64,000 bases of DNA, from contig NZ_ASJA01000004.1 of assembly GCF_000412185.1 (NCBI RefSeq), forward strand, positions 181,769 through 245,768, in the 5' to 3' direction. The notes beneath the pieces were generated by a model. It saw nothing but the letters and a program-made list of their open reading frames with translations. It ran no database searches and was not told the DNA's origin. Below, piece after piece: positions 17,208 through 28,357 of this stretch. Made by a program: the position numbers and the translations under genes. How positions within the stretch are numbered: position 1 is the first letter of the stretch; each line of letters begins with the position of its first letter. The DNA comes from Euryhalocaulis caribicus (GTDB lineage Bacteria > Pseudomonadota > Alphaproteobacteria > Caulobacterales > Maricaulaceae).

Positions 17208-17812
17208 GCGGGCTGGCTGGTTTCGTTATCCGCCACCAGACGCAGATGCGGGCGGCCGCCATTCTGTTGCGGCATGGGCGGCATATGGGATGCGGCCGGG
17301 GCCGGTTTGTGGACCGCCACGCGCGCGCTGGGCGGATACACCGTCATCAGGCGCTGGTTCACAAGGGGACGCCCGCGCAGGCTTTCGGTCGGGGCCAGCG
17401 GCTGGAACAGGCCCAGGAAACGGTCCAGGCGCGAGGCCGGCGACATCAGCGGCGCCAGCAGGATTTCCGCCTCCACCTTCATGCCGTCAATGGTTTCCGC
17501 CTCGGCCAGCGCGCCGGTCGGGGCCGGGTTCTGGGAGGCCGCGGCCAGCATCGCCTTCATATGGGCGCGGTCGGCGCCATTCCACATGGACAGGAAATTA
17601 TGATCGCGGAATTCACGCCGGTACAGCTCGCACAGCCCCGTTCCGGCCAGCCGGAAAAGCGCATGATCGCTATCAACCCGCTGTAAAATGAAGAGATGGC
17701 TCAGCAGGCTGGAAAGGTCCCCCGGCGACACATCGGTGCGCAATGGCGCAATGCGGCCGCGGCGGATGGTTTCCCAGTAATTGGCGAGCGCGCGTGTATT
17801 GGCGTGGCGCAT
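17204..17812 (-). CDS. PAS-domain protein of the PF07310 (PAS_5) type
   Basis: 202 residues from ATG 17812. This start gives MRHANTRALANYWETIRRGRIAPLRTDVSPGDLSSLL, the standard opening of the family; the frame stays open for another 125 codons upstream, but that part is antisense to the next gene and not family-like. It is one PAS-like sensory domain without a kinase or output domain, followed by a proline-rich tail. Such proteins are common in alphaproteobacteria, often near PilZ or c-di-GMP genes, and their ligand is unknown. It is separated from the PilZ gene by about 59 bp and may be co-transcribed with it. Confidence 0.78.
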   Translation of the reverse strand: MRHANTRALANYWETIRRGRIAPLRTDVSPGDLSSLLSHLFILQRVDSDHALFRLAGTGLCELYRREFRDHNFLSMWNGADRAHMKAMLAAASQNPAPTGALAEAETIDGMKVEAEILLAPLMSPASRLDRFLGLFQPLAPTESLRGRPLVNQRLMTVYPPSARVAVHKPAPAASHMPPMPQQNGGRPHLRLVADNETSQPA

Positions 17813-17969
17813 TTTGAAAATCCCGAGTGGCGTAATTTCAGTTGAACCGCTCCACAGCATGCGCCGTGCCAGTCCGCCCAAATCCTTAAAAATAGCGCTC
17901 TGTTCGCCTCGGGAGGGAAACCGGCGCCCTCCTTGCTTCCTGTCAGGCGAACCACATGGGAGCTGGGCT

Positions 17970-18821
17970 ATGAGCGTATCATGGCGACACATAATTCTGG
18001 CGGGCGCGTCGACCCTGCTGATGGCGGGCGCGGCCGAGGCCGGCTGCACCAAGGGCTGCCCCAAACCGCCGCCCCCGCCGCCGCCCTGCCATTCCTGCGG
18101 GCATAATGGCGGGCACAATGTGCGCACGCCGGACATCAAGATCGGCGCGCCGAAGATCAAGATCGGCGGCACCAAGGTGAACGTCAATCACGGCGGCGTT
18201 TTCGTGAACCGCACGAACGTCAATGTGAATGTCGAAGCCTCGGCCAGCGCGGCGGCGAACGCCAGCGCAAGCGGCTCCGCCGGCGCTGGCGGTCAGGTGA
18301 TCGTCGGCGGCGGAGGCGGCTATTTCGCCCCGGCCCCGGCCCCGTCCATGGGCGCGCTGAATATCTGTATCGAGGAAGAAGAGCTGATCGAGAAGACGCG
18401 CCTGGTCGAGGCGATGGTCGCGATCCGCGCGGCTTGCATCGATGACCGCGGCGCGCCGCACCCCGCCTCCCAGCTTTGGCCGGAAGAGCATGTGCAGGCA
18501 GGGTATGAAGGCGAGCTGTATCGCTGCGCCGCGGGCTCCTACCTGCAGGTCACGGTGGGCGACGAGGGCGGCTATGACGGCGCCTCCACCATTGTCTGCG
18601 CGCCGGGCGAGGCGCTGTATCACACCCCGGACGGCCAGCTTTTCTGCCGCCCGCAGACCCCGGAGCGAAATTGTTTCGAGCGTTCGCTGCTTCGCAAATA
18701 CGGTCCCGGCAGCAAGCTGCTGACGATCCGCCGCGAAGAGACCTATACGGAGACCAAGGCCAAGGCCTGTCCGGTGGATACGGGCGGCTTCCTGCTCTCC
18801 GGCGGGGTTGGCGCTTACTAG
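17970..18821 (+). CDS. Secreted protein of unknown function with Cys/Pro-rich N-terminus
   Basis: 283 residues from ATG 17970, which has GGGAG about nine bases upstream. The signal peptide is clear (ILAGASTLLMAGAAEA, cleaved before GC). The mature N-terminus is CTKGCPKPPPPPPPCHSCGHNGGHN, followed by repetitive KIGAPKIKIGGTKVNVNHGGVFVNRTNVNVNVEASASAAANA, which looks like beta-strand-forming, curli- or helix-like sequence. A Gly-rich linker and a Cys-containing C-terminal domain (about 130-283) follow. I do not recognise the family. A cell-surface or envelope location is likely. Confidence 0.75.
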   Translation: MSVSWRHIILAGASTLLMAGAAEAGCTKGCPKPPPPPPPCHSCGHNGGHNVRTPDIKIGAPKIKIGGTKVNVNHGGVFVNRTNVNVNVEASASAAANASASGSAGAGGQVIVGGGGGYFAPAPAPSMGALNICIEEEELIEKTRLVEAMVAIRAACIDDRGAPHPASQLWPEEHVQAGYEGELYRCAAGSYLQVTVGDEGGYDGASTIVCAPGEALYHTPDGQLFCRPQTPERNCFERSLLRKYGPGSKLLTIRREETYTETKAKACPVDTGGFLLSGGVGAY

Positions 18822-18851
18822 AGTTTACGGTCCCTGACAGTGACCAACTAC

Positions 18852-18879
18852 AAGGCCCGCAGCGATGCGGGCCTTTTTT
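18852..18879. terminator. Rho-independent terminator, convergent
   Basis: The stem AAGGCCCGCA (18852-18861) / TGCGGGCCTT (18866-18875) has loop GCGA and a T run to 18879. It lies between the secreted-protein gene and the convergent trmJ, whose stop is at 18881. Confidence 0.9.
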
Positions 18880-18880
18880 C

Positions 18881-19621
18881 TTACTGCGCGCGGCGGCGCT
18901 TTTCGGCCAGCGCCTTGATGGCGCCGCGAAAGGTGTGAATTTCCTGATCGGTCAGCCGCCCCCGCGTCAGGGTGGAGCGCAAATTCAACTTCATTTTCTC
19001 CGCCTTCTCCGGCGGGAAAAAGAACCCGGCGTCTTCCAGCTCCGTCTCCAGATGTGACATCAGGCCGGTCAGCGCGGCCTTGTCCGCCGGGACATGATTC
19101 ATCGCGAAATCTTCGGGCAGCGGATCCCCCGCCTTCCATTCATAGGCGGTGACCGCCACGGCCTGCGCCAGATTCAGGGAGGAGAACTCCGGATCCACGG
19201 GCAGGGTCAGGATTGCGTCCGCAACCGCGACTTCCTCGTTCATCAGGCCGGAGGCTTCGGCCCCGAACACCACGCCGGCGCGGCCGCCGGAGGCGATTTC
19301 CTCGCGCGCCTGCGCCATCGCCTCGCGCGCGGTCACGACCGGCTTCATCAGGTCGCGGCGGCGCGCGGTGGCCGCGAACACCAGCGTCAGCCCCTCCAGC
19401 GCCTCTGTGAACTCCTCCGTCACGCGGGCCGAATCCAGAACATCCGTTGCGCCGGCCGACATCGTCCAGGCCTTTTCGTTCGGCCAGCCGTCGCGCGGCG
19501 CGCTGATCCGCATCTCGCTCAGGCCGAAATTGCGCATCACCCGCGCGGCCGCGCCGATATTCTCTCCCATTTGCGGACGGGCCAGCACGATTGCGGGCGC
19601 GTTTTCGCGTTTGTTCAGCAC
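18881..19621 (-). CDS. trmJ: tRNA 2'-O-ribose methyltransferase, TrmJ-like
   Basis: 246 residues of the SPOUT (TrmH/SpoU) superfamily. Motif 1 is NIGAAARVMRNFG, motif 2 VFGAEASGLMNEE and motif 3 SLNLAQAVAVTAYEW, the trefoil-knot SAM site. TrmJ methylates the ribose of nucleotide 32 in the tRNA anticodon loop using S-adenosylmethionine. The C-terminal extension (about 160-246) fits TrmJ rather than TrmL. The start is GTG at 19621 with GGAGG seven bases upstream. It is divergent from icd; the two may share a 104-bp promoter region. Confidence 0.85.
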   Translation of the reverse strand: MLNKRENAPAIVLARPQMGENIGAAARVMRNFGLSEMRISAPRDGWPNEKAWTMSAGATDVLDSARVTEEFTEALEGLTLVFAATARRRDLMKPVVTAREAMAQAREEIASGGRAGVVFGAEASGLMNEEVAVADAILTLPVDPEFSSLNLAQAVAVTAYEWKAGDPLPEDFAMNHVPADKAALTGLMSHLETELEDAGFFFPPEKAEKMKLNLRSTLTRGRLTDQEIHTFRGAIKALAEKRRRAQ

Positions 19622-19725
19622 GCTGGAGCCTCCATAGCTTTGCGCCGGGCGCGCGCTCTGTTATCTCACGCCCAACTCTTTTCTCGCGGGACATCCCGCG
19701 CCCTTAAATCAGACAGGACGGCACG

Positions 19726-20946
19726 ATGGCGAAAATCAAGGTTGAGAACCCGATCGTTGATATCGACGGCGACGAGATGACCCGGATTATCTGGGCGATG
19801 ATCAAGGAAAAACTGATCACCCCTTATCTGGATATCGACCTGAAATATTACGATCTGTCGATCGAGTCCCGCGACGAGACGGATGACCAGATCACCGTCG
19901 ACGCCGCCCACGCCATCAAGAAATATGGCGTCGGCGTCAAGTGCGCGACGATCACCCCCGACGAAGCGCGGGTCGAGGAATTCGGCCTGAAGAAAATGTG
20001 GGTGTCTCCCAACGGCACGATCCGCAACATCCTGGGCGGCGTCGTGTTCCGCGAACCGATCGTGGTCAAGAACGTGCCGCGCCTTGTTCCGGGCTGGACC
20101 GAGCCGTTCGTCATCGGCCGCCACGCCTTTGGCGACCAGTATCGCGCCAAGGATTACGTGGTGCCGGGCAAGGGCAAGTTCACCGTCAAATGGGAAGCCG
20201 AAGACGGGTCCGAGACCAAGGAAATCGACGTCTATGATTTCCCCGGCGGCGGCGTGATGATGGGCATGTACAACACCGACGAGTCGATCCGCGACTTTGC
20301 CCGCGCCTGCATGAATTTCGGCCTGGACCGCGAAATGCCGGTCTATCTGTCCACCAAGAACACCATCCTCAAGGCCTATGACGGCCGCTTCAAGGACCTG
20401 TTCCAGGAAGTGTTCGAGGCGGAGTTCAAGGAGAAATTCGCAGAGGCCGGCGTCACCTATGAACATCGCCTGATCGACGACATGGTCGCTGCGGCGCTGA
20501 AATGGAACGGCGGCTTCATCTGGGCCTGTAAGAACTATGACGGCGACGTGCAGTCCGACATGGTGGCGCAGGGCTTTGGCAGCCTCGGCCTGATGAAGTC
20601 GGTGCTGATGACGCCGGACGGCGAGACCGTGGAAGCGGAAGCCGCGCACGGCACCGTGACCCGCCACTACCGCGCCCACCAGCGCGGCGAACCGACCTCC
20701 ACCAACTCCACGGCGTCGATCTTCGCCTGGACCAACGGCCTGCGTTACCGCGCCAAACAGGACAACACGCCGGAAGTCGAGAAATTCGCCGACACGCTGG
20801 AAATGACCGTGCTGAAGACGATCGAGTCCGGTCACATGACCAAGGACCTGGCGCTTCTGGTCGGCGACGAGCAGGGCTGGGAAACCACGGAAGGCTATCT
20901 CGACAAGATCGCCGACAATCTGGAGAACGCGCTCAGCAAGGCGTAA
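19726..20946 (+). CDS. icd: NADP-dependent isocitrate dehydrogenase
   Basis: 406 residues, the length of the homodimeric, eukaryote-like (IDH1/2-type) NADP enzymes found in many alphaproteobacteria, not the E. coli type. The N-terminus [31 protein letters not shown] is diagnostic, with [12 protein letters not shown] (substrate-loop Ser/Asn) near 87 and [14 protein letters not shown] near 306-319. The enzyme decarboxylates isocitrate to 2-oxoglutarate in the TCA cycle and makes NADPH. The monocistronic unit is closed by a terminator. Confidence 0.96.
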   Translation: MAKIKVENPIVDIDGDEMTRIIWAMIKEKLITPYLDIDLKYYDLSIESRDETDDQITVDAAHAIKKYGVGVKCATITPDEARVEEFGLKKMWVSPNGTIRNILGGVVFREPIVVKNVPRLVPGWTEPFVIGRHAFGDQYRAKDYVVPGKGKFTVKWEAEDGSETKEIDVYDFPGGGVMMGMYNTDESIRDFARACMNFGLDREMPVYLSTKNTILKAYDGRFKDLFQEVFEAEFKEKFAEAGVTYEHRLIDDMVAAALKWNGGFIWACKNYDGDVQSDMVAQGFGSLGLMKSVLMTPDGETVEAEAAHGTVTRHYRAHQRGEPTSTNSTASIFAWTNGLRYRAKQDNTPEVEKFADTLEMTVLKTIESGHMTKDLALLVGDEQGWETTEGYLDKIADNLENALSKA

Positions 20947-20973
20947 GCCTGCGGCTGTTCTCTACGGATCAGG

Positions 20974-21005
20974 AAAGAGCGGGACCGTCCGGTCCCGCTC
21001 TTTTT
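20974..21005. terminator. Rho-independent terminator after icd
   Basis: A 13-bp stem AAAGAGCGGGACC (20974-20986) / GGTCCCGCTCTTT (20991-21003) with loop GTCC and T run 21001-21005. The A run on the left lets it also work for the convergent antiporter gene. Confidence 0.93.
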
Positions 21006-21009
21006 CTAT

Positions 21010-22746
21010 TCAGGAGTCGCCGGAACGCAGGTGAAGCCGGGCCTCGTTCTGTTCCCGCATCGCTTCCAGCCGGTGCTGGACGGCGTCCGGCTCCACGCCC
21101 AGCCGCTCCAGCGCCTGCGCGGCGATCTGCAGGCCCGCCTCCATCGCCTCGGGCACGACCTGATCCACCCCGGCGCGCAGCAGGCGGTTTGCGTGCGCGA
21201 CGTTGCGCGCGCGGGCGACCACCGCGGCCTCGCGGCTGACGTCCCGCGCGGCTTGCGCCATGCGCTCGGCCTTTTCCTCATTGCTGACGCTGATCAGATA
21301 GAGTTGGGCCGGACCCGCCCCGATGATTTCCAGCAATTCGCGGCGGGACGCGTCGCCGAAATAGACGGGGCGTCCGAGCTTTCTCTGCACCCGGACCAGA
21401 TCGGCGTCCTGATCGATGGCGATATAATCCACGCCTTCGGCCTCCAGGACCGCCGCTATGTACTGGCCGACACGCCCGAAGCCGCCGATCACGACCGCCG
21501 CCCCCGGCGCGTCCTCCGCGCTGCGGGGCGCGTTCGCGGCGCCGGTTTCGGACGCCGGGCGAAGCTTCAGGATGAGCGGAGCCAGCCGTTGCAGGACGGG
21601 CGTAAGGATCATCGACCCGCCGATCACGACCGTCACGAACGCTGCGGCGTCCGGCGGCAGCAACGCCGCGCCCGCCGCCGCGCCGATAATCACGAACCCG
21701 AATTCGCCCGCCGGGGCCAGCAAGAGGGCGCTTTCCACCGCCGCCCCGGATCGCGCGCCGGAAAGCCGCGCCCCGGTAAAGGCGGCGGCGAATTTCACCA
21801 GGATAAGCGCAACGATACCCGCGCCGATCCAGTGCAGCTGCGGCGCGGCCCACGCCAGGTCCACGCCCATGCCGACCGACACGAAGAACAGGCCGATCAG
21901 CAGTCCCTTGAACGGCTCCAGATCAATTTCGACGTGAAAGCGGTATTCGGTTTCGCCCACCAGTATCCCGGCCAGGAACGCCCCCAGAGCCAGCGACAGA
22001 CCCGCCGCCTCCGTCGCCAGGGCGGCCAACAGCGCGATGGCGAAGGTCAGCGCCAGCATGAATTCCCGCCGCCCCGCCTGCGCCGGCACGCGCAGCAGGG
22101 GCCGCAAGACAAACCGCCCGGCGACGACGATCACGCCGATCACGATAGCGGCCGCGATCAAGGCCTGCCCGAGCGACCATGCGATATTGGTTTCAGGCCG
22201 CGCCATTGCGGCGACGGCGATGAGGATCGGCGCGACCAGAAGGTCCTGAAACAGCAGGATGGACAGGCTGGCCTGCCCGGTTTCGCTGCCCGCCCGCCTT
22301 TGTTCAGCGAGGATCTGCATGACGACTGCGGTGGATGACAGGCACAGGGCCAGCGCGATGGAGATGGCCGCAACGGTGGGCAGGAACAGCGACAGCGCTA
22401 GGGCCACGATCAGGGCTGAAAGCGCCGTCTGGAATCCGCCCGCGCCCAGAACCATGCGGCGCATCGCCCAGAGTTTTTCGAAAGAAAGCTCAAGCCCAAG
22501 CAGAAAGAGCAGGAAAATCACGCCGATTTCGGCCAGCGGCTCAACGGCTTCGGGATCGCTGATCGTGAAATATGAAAGCCAGGGCGCGGCTTCGACAAAG
22601 CGGCCGGCGCCGAAGGGACCGATGATCAGTCCCGCGATCAGGAAGCCCAGAACAGCGCTGACGCGAAAACGTGCGAATAGCGGGACGATCACGCCGGCGG
22701 CCACCAGGAACACGATCGCGTCCTTCAGCCAGTGTGCGTGATCCAT
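21010..22746 (-). CDS. CPA2-family cation:proton antiporter (KefB/KefC-like) with TrkA-N domain
   Basis: 578 residues. About 12 membrane segments cover residues ~5-385, including GVIFLLFLLGLELSFEKLW and LALCLSSTAVVMQILAEQ, typical of monovalent cation:proton antiporter-2 proteins. A cytoplasmic RCK/TrkA-N Rossmann domain follows (VVIGGFGRVGQYIAAVLEAEGVDYIAID near 417-444, with the nucleotide-binding GxGxxG). It is an inner-membrane K+/H+ or Na+/H+ exchanger gated by the RCK domain. The ion cannot be decided from sequence. It is not next to a KefF/KefG-type ancillary gene. The start is the ATG at 22746. Confidence 0.88.
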   Translation of the reverse strand: MDHAHWLKDAIVFLVAAGVIVPLFARFRVSAVLGFLIAGLIIGPFGAGRFVEAAPWLSYFTISDPEAVEPLAEIGVIFLLFLLGLELSFEKLWAMRRMVLGAGGFQTALSALIVALALSLFLPTVAAISIALALCLSSTAVVMQILAEQRRAGSETGQASLSILLFQDLLVAPILIAVAAMARPETNIAWSLGQALIAAAIVIGVIVVAGRFVLRPLLRVPAQAGRREFMLALTFAIALLAALATEAAGLSLALGAFLAGILVGETEYRFHVEIDLEPFKGLLIGLFFVSVGMGVDLAWAAPQLHWIGAGIVALILVKFAAAFTGARLSGARSGAAVESALLLAPAGEFGFVIIGAAAGAALLPPDAAAFVTVVIGGSMILTPVLQRLAPLILKLRPASETGAANAPRSAEDAPGAAVVIGGFGRVGQYIAAVLEAEGVDYIAIDQDADLVRVQRKLGRPVYFGDASRRELLEIIGAGPAQLYLISVSNEEKAERMAQAARDVSREAAVVARARNVAHANRLLRAGVDQVVPEAMEAGLQIAAQALERLGVEPDAVQHRLEAMREQNEARLHLRSGDS

Positions 22747-22805
22747 GTCCCTCCCTTTCGCCGCACTATGCCGCGCCGGGCAATTTCCGGCGCGGCGGAG
22801 GCGCG

Positions 22806-25469
<2,664 letters not shown>

Positions 25470-25519
25470 GAAAGACTCTCCAATGATTTACGCTTTCCCC
25501 TTGGAGATAAAGGCCCTCC

Positions 25520-25565
25520 GCCCATAAGAAAAGGGCGCTCCGCTGATCGACCTGCGGAGCGCCCT
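25520..25565 (-). terminator. Rho-independent terminator after recA
   Basis: The 12-bp stem AGGGCGCTCCGC (25532-25543) / GCGGAGCGCCCT (25554-25565). Read on the minus strand it is followed by TTTTCTTATGGG. It separates recA from alaS. Confidence 0.85.
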
Positions 25566-25600
25566 CTCTAATCGCCGGGACGCATGGAAGGGGCGGAGCG

Positions 25601-26683
25601 TCAGCCGGCCTCGGCCGCCTCATCGTCGCTCTCCGGGGGAAGGAGCATGTCGTCGACGATAAGACCAGCGTTCTTGCGGACCGCCGCATCGATCTGCGCG
25701 GCGATGTCCGGATTATCCAGAAGGAACTGACGGGCGTTCTCCCGGCCCTGTCCGATGCGCTCGGACCCGTAGGAATACCAGGAGCCGGATTTCTCCACGA
25801 CCTCGGCCTTGACGCCCAGATCGATCAGCTCGCCCATCTTGGAGATGCCCTCGCCGTACAGGATGTCGAATTCGACCTCCCGGAAGGGCGGAGCCACCTT
25901 GTTCTTGACCACCTTCACCTTGGTCTGGTTGCCGATCACCTCGTCGCGGTTCTTGATCGCGCCGATGCGGCGGATATCCAGACGCACGCTGCAATAGAAT
26001 TTCAGCGCGTTGCCGCCGGTCGTGGTTTCGGGCGAGCCGAACATCACGCCGATCTTGTGGCGGATCTGGTTGATGAAGATGACGGTCGTCCTGGATTTGG
26101 AGATGGAGGCCGTCAGCTTGCGCAGCGCCTGACTCATCAGCCGCGCCTGCAGGCCCGGCAGGGAGTCGCCCATCTCGCCTTCCAGCTCGGCGCGCGGCAC
26201 CAGGGCGGCCACCGAGTCGATGACCAGCACGTCCAGCGCGCCCGAGCGCACCAGCGTATCGGTGATTTCCAGCGCCTGCTCGCCCGCATCCGGCTGGGCG
26301 ACCAGAAGCTCGTTCACGTCCACGCCCAGCTTCGCGGCATAGACCGGGTCCAGCGCGTGCTCAGCGTCAACGAAGGCGGCGACGCCGCCGTCTTTCTGAG
26401 CCTCGGCTACGCAGTGCAGGGCCAGCGTCGTCTTGCCCGAGGATTCAGGGCCGTAAATCTCGATAATGCGTCCGCGCGGCAGACCGCCGACGCCTAGCGC
26501 GATATCCAGCCCGATAGAGCCGGTCGAGATCGCCTCGATATCCAGCGATTCCCGCTGGCCGAGCTTCATCATCGAGCCCTTGCCGAATTGCCGGTCGATC
26601 TGACTGAGAGCGGATTCGAGCGCCCGCTCCTTGTCGCTGTTCTGTTTCTTTTCGCTCACGACTTTTAATGCTGGTTGCGCCAT
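25601..26683 (-). CDS. recA: Recombinase RecA
   Basis: 360 residues. The N-terminus [22 protein letters not shown], Walker [11 protein letters not shown] near 75, Walker [22 protein letters not shown] and loop L2 region [22 protein letters not shown] are all present; the acidic C-terminus ([12 protein letters not shown]) is normal. It forms filaments on single-stranded DNA for recombination and triggers LexA self-cleavage. An alphaproteobacterial LexA box lies 80 bp upstream. Confidence 0.98.
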   Translation of the reverse strand: MAQPALKVVSEKKQNSDKERALESALSQIDRQFGKGSMMKLGQRESLDIEAISTGSIGLDIALGVGGLPRGRIIEIYGPESSGKTTLALHCVAEAQKDGGVAAFVDAEHALDPVYAAKLGVDVNELLVAQPDAGEQALEITDTLVRSGALDVLVIDSVAALVPRAELEGEMGDSLPGLQARLMSQALRKLTASISKSRTTVIFINQIRHKIGVMFGSPETTTGGNALKFYCSVRLDIRRIGAIKNRDEVIGNQTKVKVVKNKVAPPFREVEFDILYGEGISKMGELIDLGVKAEVVEKSGSWYSYGSERIGQGRENARQFLLDNPDIAAQIDAAVRKNAGLIVDDMLLPPESDDEAAEAG

Positions 26684-26755
26684 TGGTTCCGCCCCTTAGA
26701 TCACAGCCCCCGAGTCGGGGCAATCAATCTCCATGGCCGTAGTCGTACCTGTTTT

Positions 26756-26777
26756 GTTCTTAGAACGCAAGGGGAAC
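26756..26777 (-). promoter_or_regulatory. LexA (SOS) box of recA
   Basis: On the minus strand GTTC-CCCTTGC-GTTC (26777-26763) matches the alphaproteobacterial LexA site GTTC-N7-GTTC exactly. It overlaps a second dyad GTTCT-T-AGAAC (26756-26766). A possible -35 TTGCGT lies inside the box, with TACGAC 17 bases later as -10, so LexA would block RNA polymerase. Confidence 0.88.
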
Positions 26778-26871
26778 ATTTTACCATGACGCAAAGCCCT
26801 GATTTTCGTGGCGTTGCGGGGCGGGTGCGCTAAAATCGGCGGGTCTCGACCGGCCTGAAAGGAACATTCCG

Positions 26872-27321
26872 ATGCGAATCGTGCTCGCCGCCGCGCTGGG
26901 TTTCACGCCCGCCGCCGCTTTCGCCCATGATCCGGATGGCGCGAACGCCAACACCGCCCTCACCCCGCCGGGCCTGACCAATGTCATGCGCGAACCCCTC
27001 GTGATCGATGACGGTCTGGAAGTGATCATAACCGACATCCAGATGGGCCCCGGCGCCACCCTGCCGCGCCATTACCACCCGGGCGAGGAATTCATCTACG
27101 TGCTGGAGGGATCGGCGACGCACCGGCAGGACGGGCAGGAGGACATCCTGCTGGAAGCCGGCGATTCCTATCACATCCCGCCCGAGGCCATTCACGCGCC
27201 GGTCACGATGGACGAGGGCATGCGCGCGGTGGTGTTCCGCGTCCACGTAAAGGGCGAGCCGGAGCGGATTCTGGTCGACGGGAACGGCGATCCGGTCGAG
27301 GATAATCCGGCCGGAAACTAG
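26872..27321 (+). CDS. Periplasmic cupin-domain protein
   Basis: 149 residues with a short signal peptide (MRIVLAAALGFTPAAAFA, cut before HDPDG). A single cupin barrel follows: motif 1 PRHYHPGEEFIYVLEG (metal ligands His/His/Glu) near 64-79 and motif 2 GDSYHIPPEAIHAPV near 99-113. It probably binds a divalent metal in the periplasm. Enzymatic role is unknown; single-domain exported cupins of this kind have no assigned substrate. It is divergent from recA with a 188-bp gap. Confidence 0.82.
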   Translation: MRIVLAAALGFTPAAAFAHDPDGANANTALTPPGLTNVMREPLVIDDGLEVIITDIQMGPGATLPRHYHPGEEFIYVLEGSATHRQDGQEDILLEAGDSYHIPPEAIHAPVTMDEGMRAVVFRVHVKGEPERILVDGNGDPVEDNPAGN

Positions 27322-27345
27322 GTTTCCCGGCCCAAATCCATGCCT

Positions 27346-27849
27346 TCATCCCCGCGGGACCGCCGCAATGTGGCGCGCAAGCTTTTCAAGAGTTTGCCCG
27401 CCATATTCGACGGCGCCGAAGCCGATCTTGTTTTGCCGTTGTTCCCGGGACGGATGCATTTGACGGAGCGTGATGACGGTCTTGCCATCGCTTTGCTCAT
27501 CAAAGGTTACAAGCATACGGAACTTACCGTGATCGTCGTCCTGATCCGAACCATGCTCCACCTCCAACAGTGTTGGAGTTTCCATGCGAATAAAGACCAT
27601 TTTGTTTGTGTAACGGGTCCCATCCGGAGCCACCATGTCAAACCGCCAGACCCCGCCGGGTTTGAGGTCGATCTCTTTGGTCTCGATGCTGAAACCGTCG
27701 GGCCCGAACCAGGCCTGTATCTGATCCGGATCTGTCCAGGCGGAGTAAACGATGTCGCGAGGGGCATCGATCACCCGCGCCAGAACAATCTCTCGATCAA
27801 GAGGCCAATCAGACCAGGCCGACTCTGAACTGTTGAGTGCGCCAGCCAT
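27346..27849 (-). CDS. SRPBCC/AHSA1-family protein (START-like fold)
   Basis: 167 residues. LDREIVLARVIDAPRDIVYSAWTDPDQIQAWFGPDGFSIETKEIDLKPGGVWRFDMVAPDG is the standard opening of AHSA1 (Aha1 C-terminal homologue) proteins. They have a hydrophobic ligand pocket, but the ligand is usually unknown. The gene starts 4 bp after an ArsR-type regulator, and its ribosome binding site (AAGGA) lies in the end of that gene, so the two are translationally coupled. Such ArsR-AHSA1 pairs are common. Confidence 0.88.
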   Translation of the reverse strand: MAGALNSSESAWSDWPLDREIVLARVIDAPRDIVYSAWTDPDQIQAWFGPDGFSIETKEIDLKPGGVWRFDMVAPDGTRYTNKMVFIRMETPTLLEVEHGSDQDDDHGKFRMLVTFDEQSDGKTVITLRQMHPSREQRQNKIGFGAVEYGGQTLEKLARHIAAVPRG

Positions 27850-27853
27850 AGGT

Positions 27854-28189
27854 TCAATTTCCTTCTTTCATGCGTTTTATGTGACCTTCCATACGGTCCA
27901 GACGCTTTTCCCAAAGCGAGATATGTTGGCGGAGCCATTCGTCGCTGGCGTGTAATGCGCCCTTCTCGATCCTGCATGTCCTGATCCGTCCGACTTTCTC
28001 GGAACTGATGAGGCCGCTCCTTTCAAGAACGCGCACATGCTTCAGCAGCGTAGGCAGTGCGATATCGAAAGGCTCCGACAATTCGCCAACAGATGCCGGC
28101 CCCTCGCACAGTCGGCTGACGATCGCGCGTCTTGTGGGATCGCCAAGGGCCGAAAACGTCCTGTCGAGTTCGTCACTAAACTTAGCCAT
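27854..28189 (-). CDS. ArsR-family winged-helix transcriptional regulator
   Basis: 111 residues. RTFSALGDPTRRAIVSRLCEGPASVGELSEPFDIALPTLLKHVRVLERSGLI is the ArsR winged helix-turn-helix. The metal-binding ELCVCDL-type motif is absent, so it probably does not sense metal; it groups with regulators paired with AHSA1 genes. It likely regulates its own operon, but no clear operator was found in the 168-bp upstream gap. Confidence 0.9.
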   Translation of the reverse strand: MAKFSDELDRTFSALGDPTRRAIVSRLCEGPASVGELSEPFDIALPTLLKHVRVLERSGLISSEKVGRIRTCRIEKGALHASDEWLRQHISLWEKRLDRMEGHIKRMKEGN

Positions 28190-28357
28190 ATGGGAAAGTA
28201 TATCCGAGACCTACGCCCGGGCAAGGAAAACTTTCACCAGTAGCTAAGTTTCAAATCGGGGATACATTGCGCGCGCCGCTCAGGATGTATACGGCCGCGC
28301 AAATTGGGTTCGGTTCGGCAATAAACCGCTATTTTACGACGCATGGAATAAGGGCAA

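Noticed and set aside
17813..18187. 125-codon N-terminal extension of the PAS protein
   Set aside because: Residues are antisense to the secreted-protein gene (poly-Gly opposite poly-Pro), and the family starts at MRHxNTRAL.
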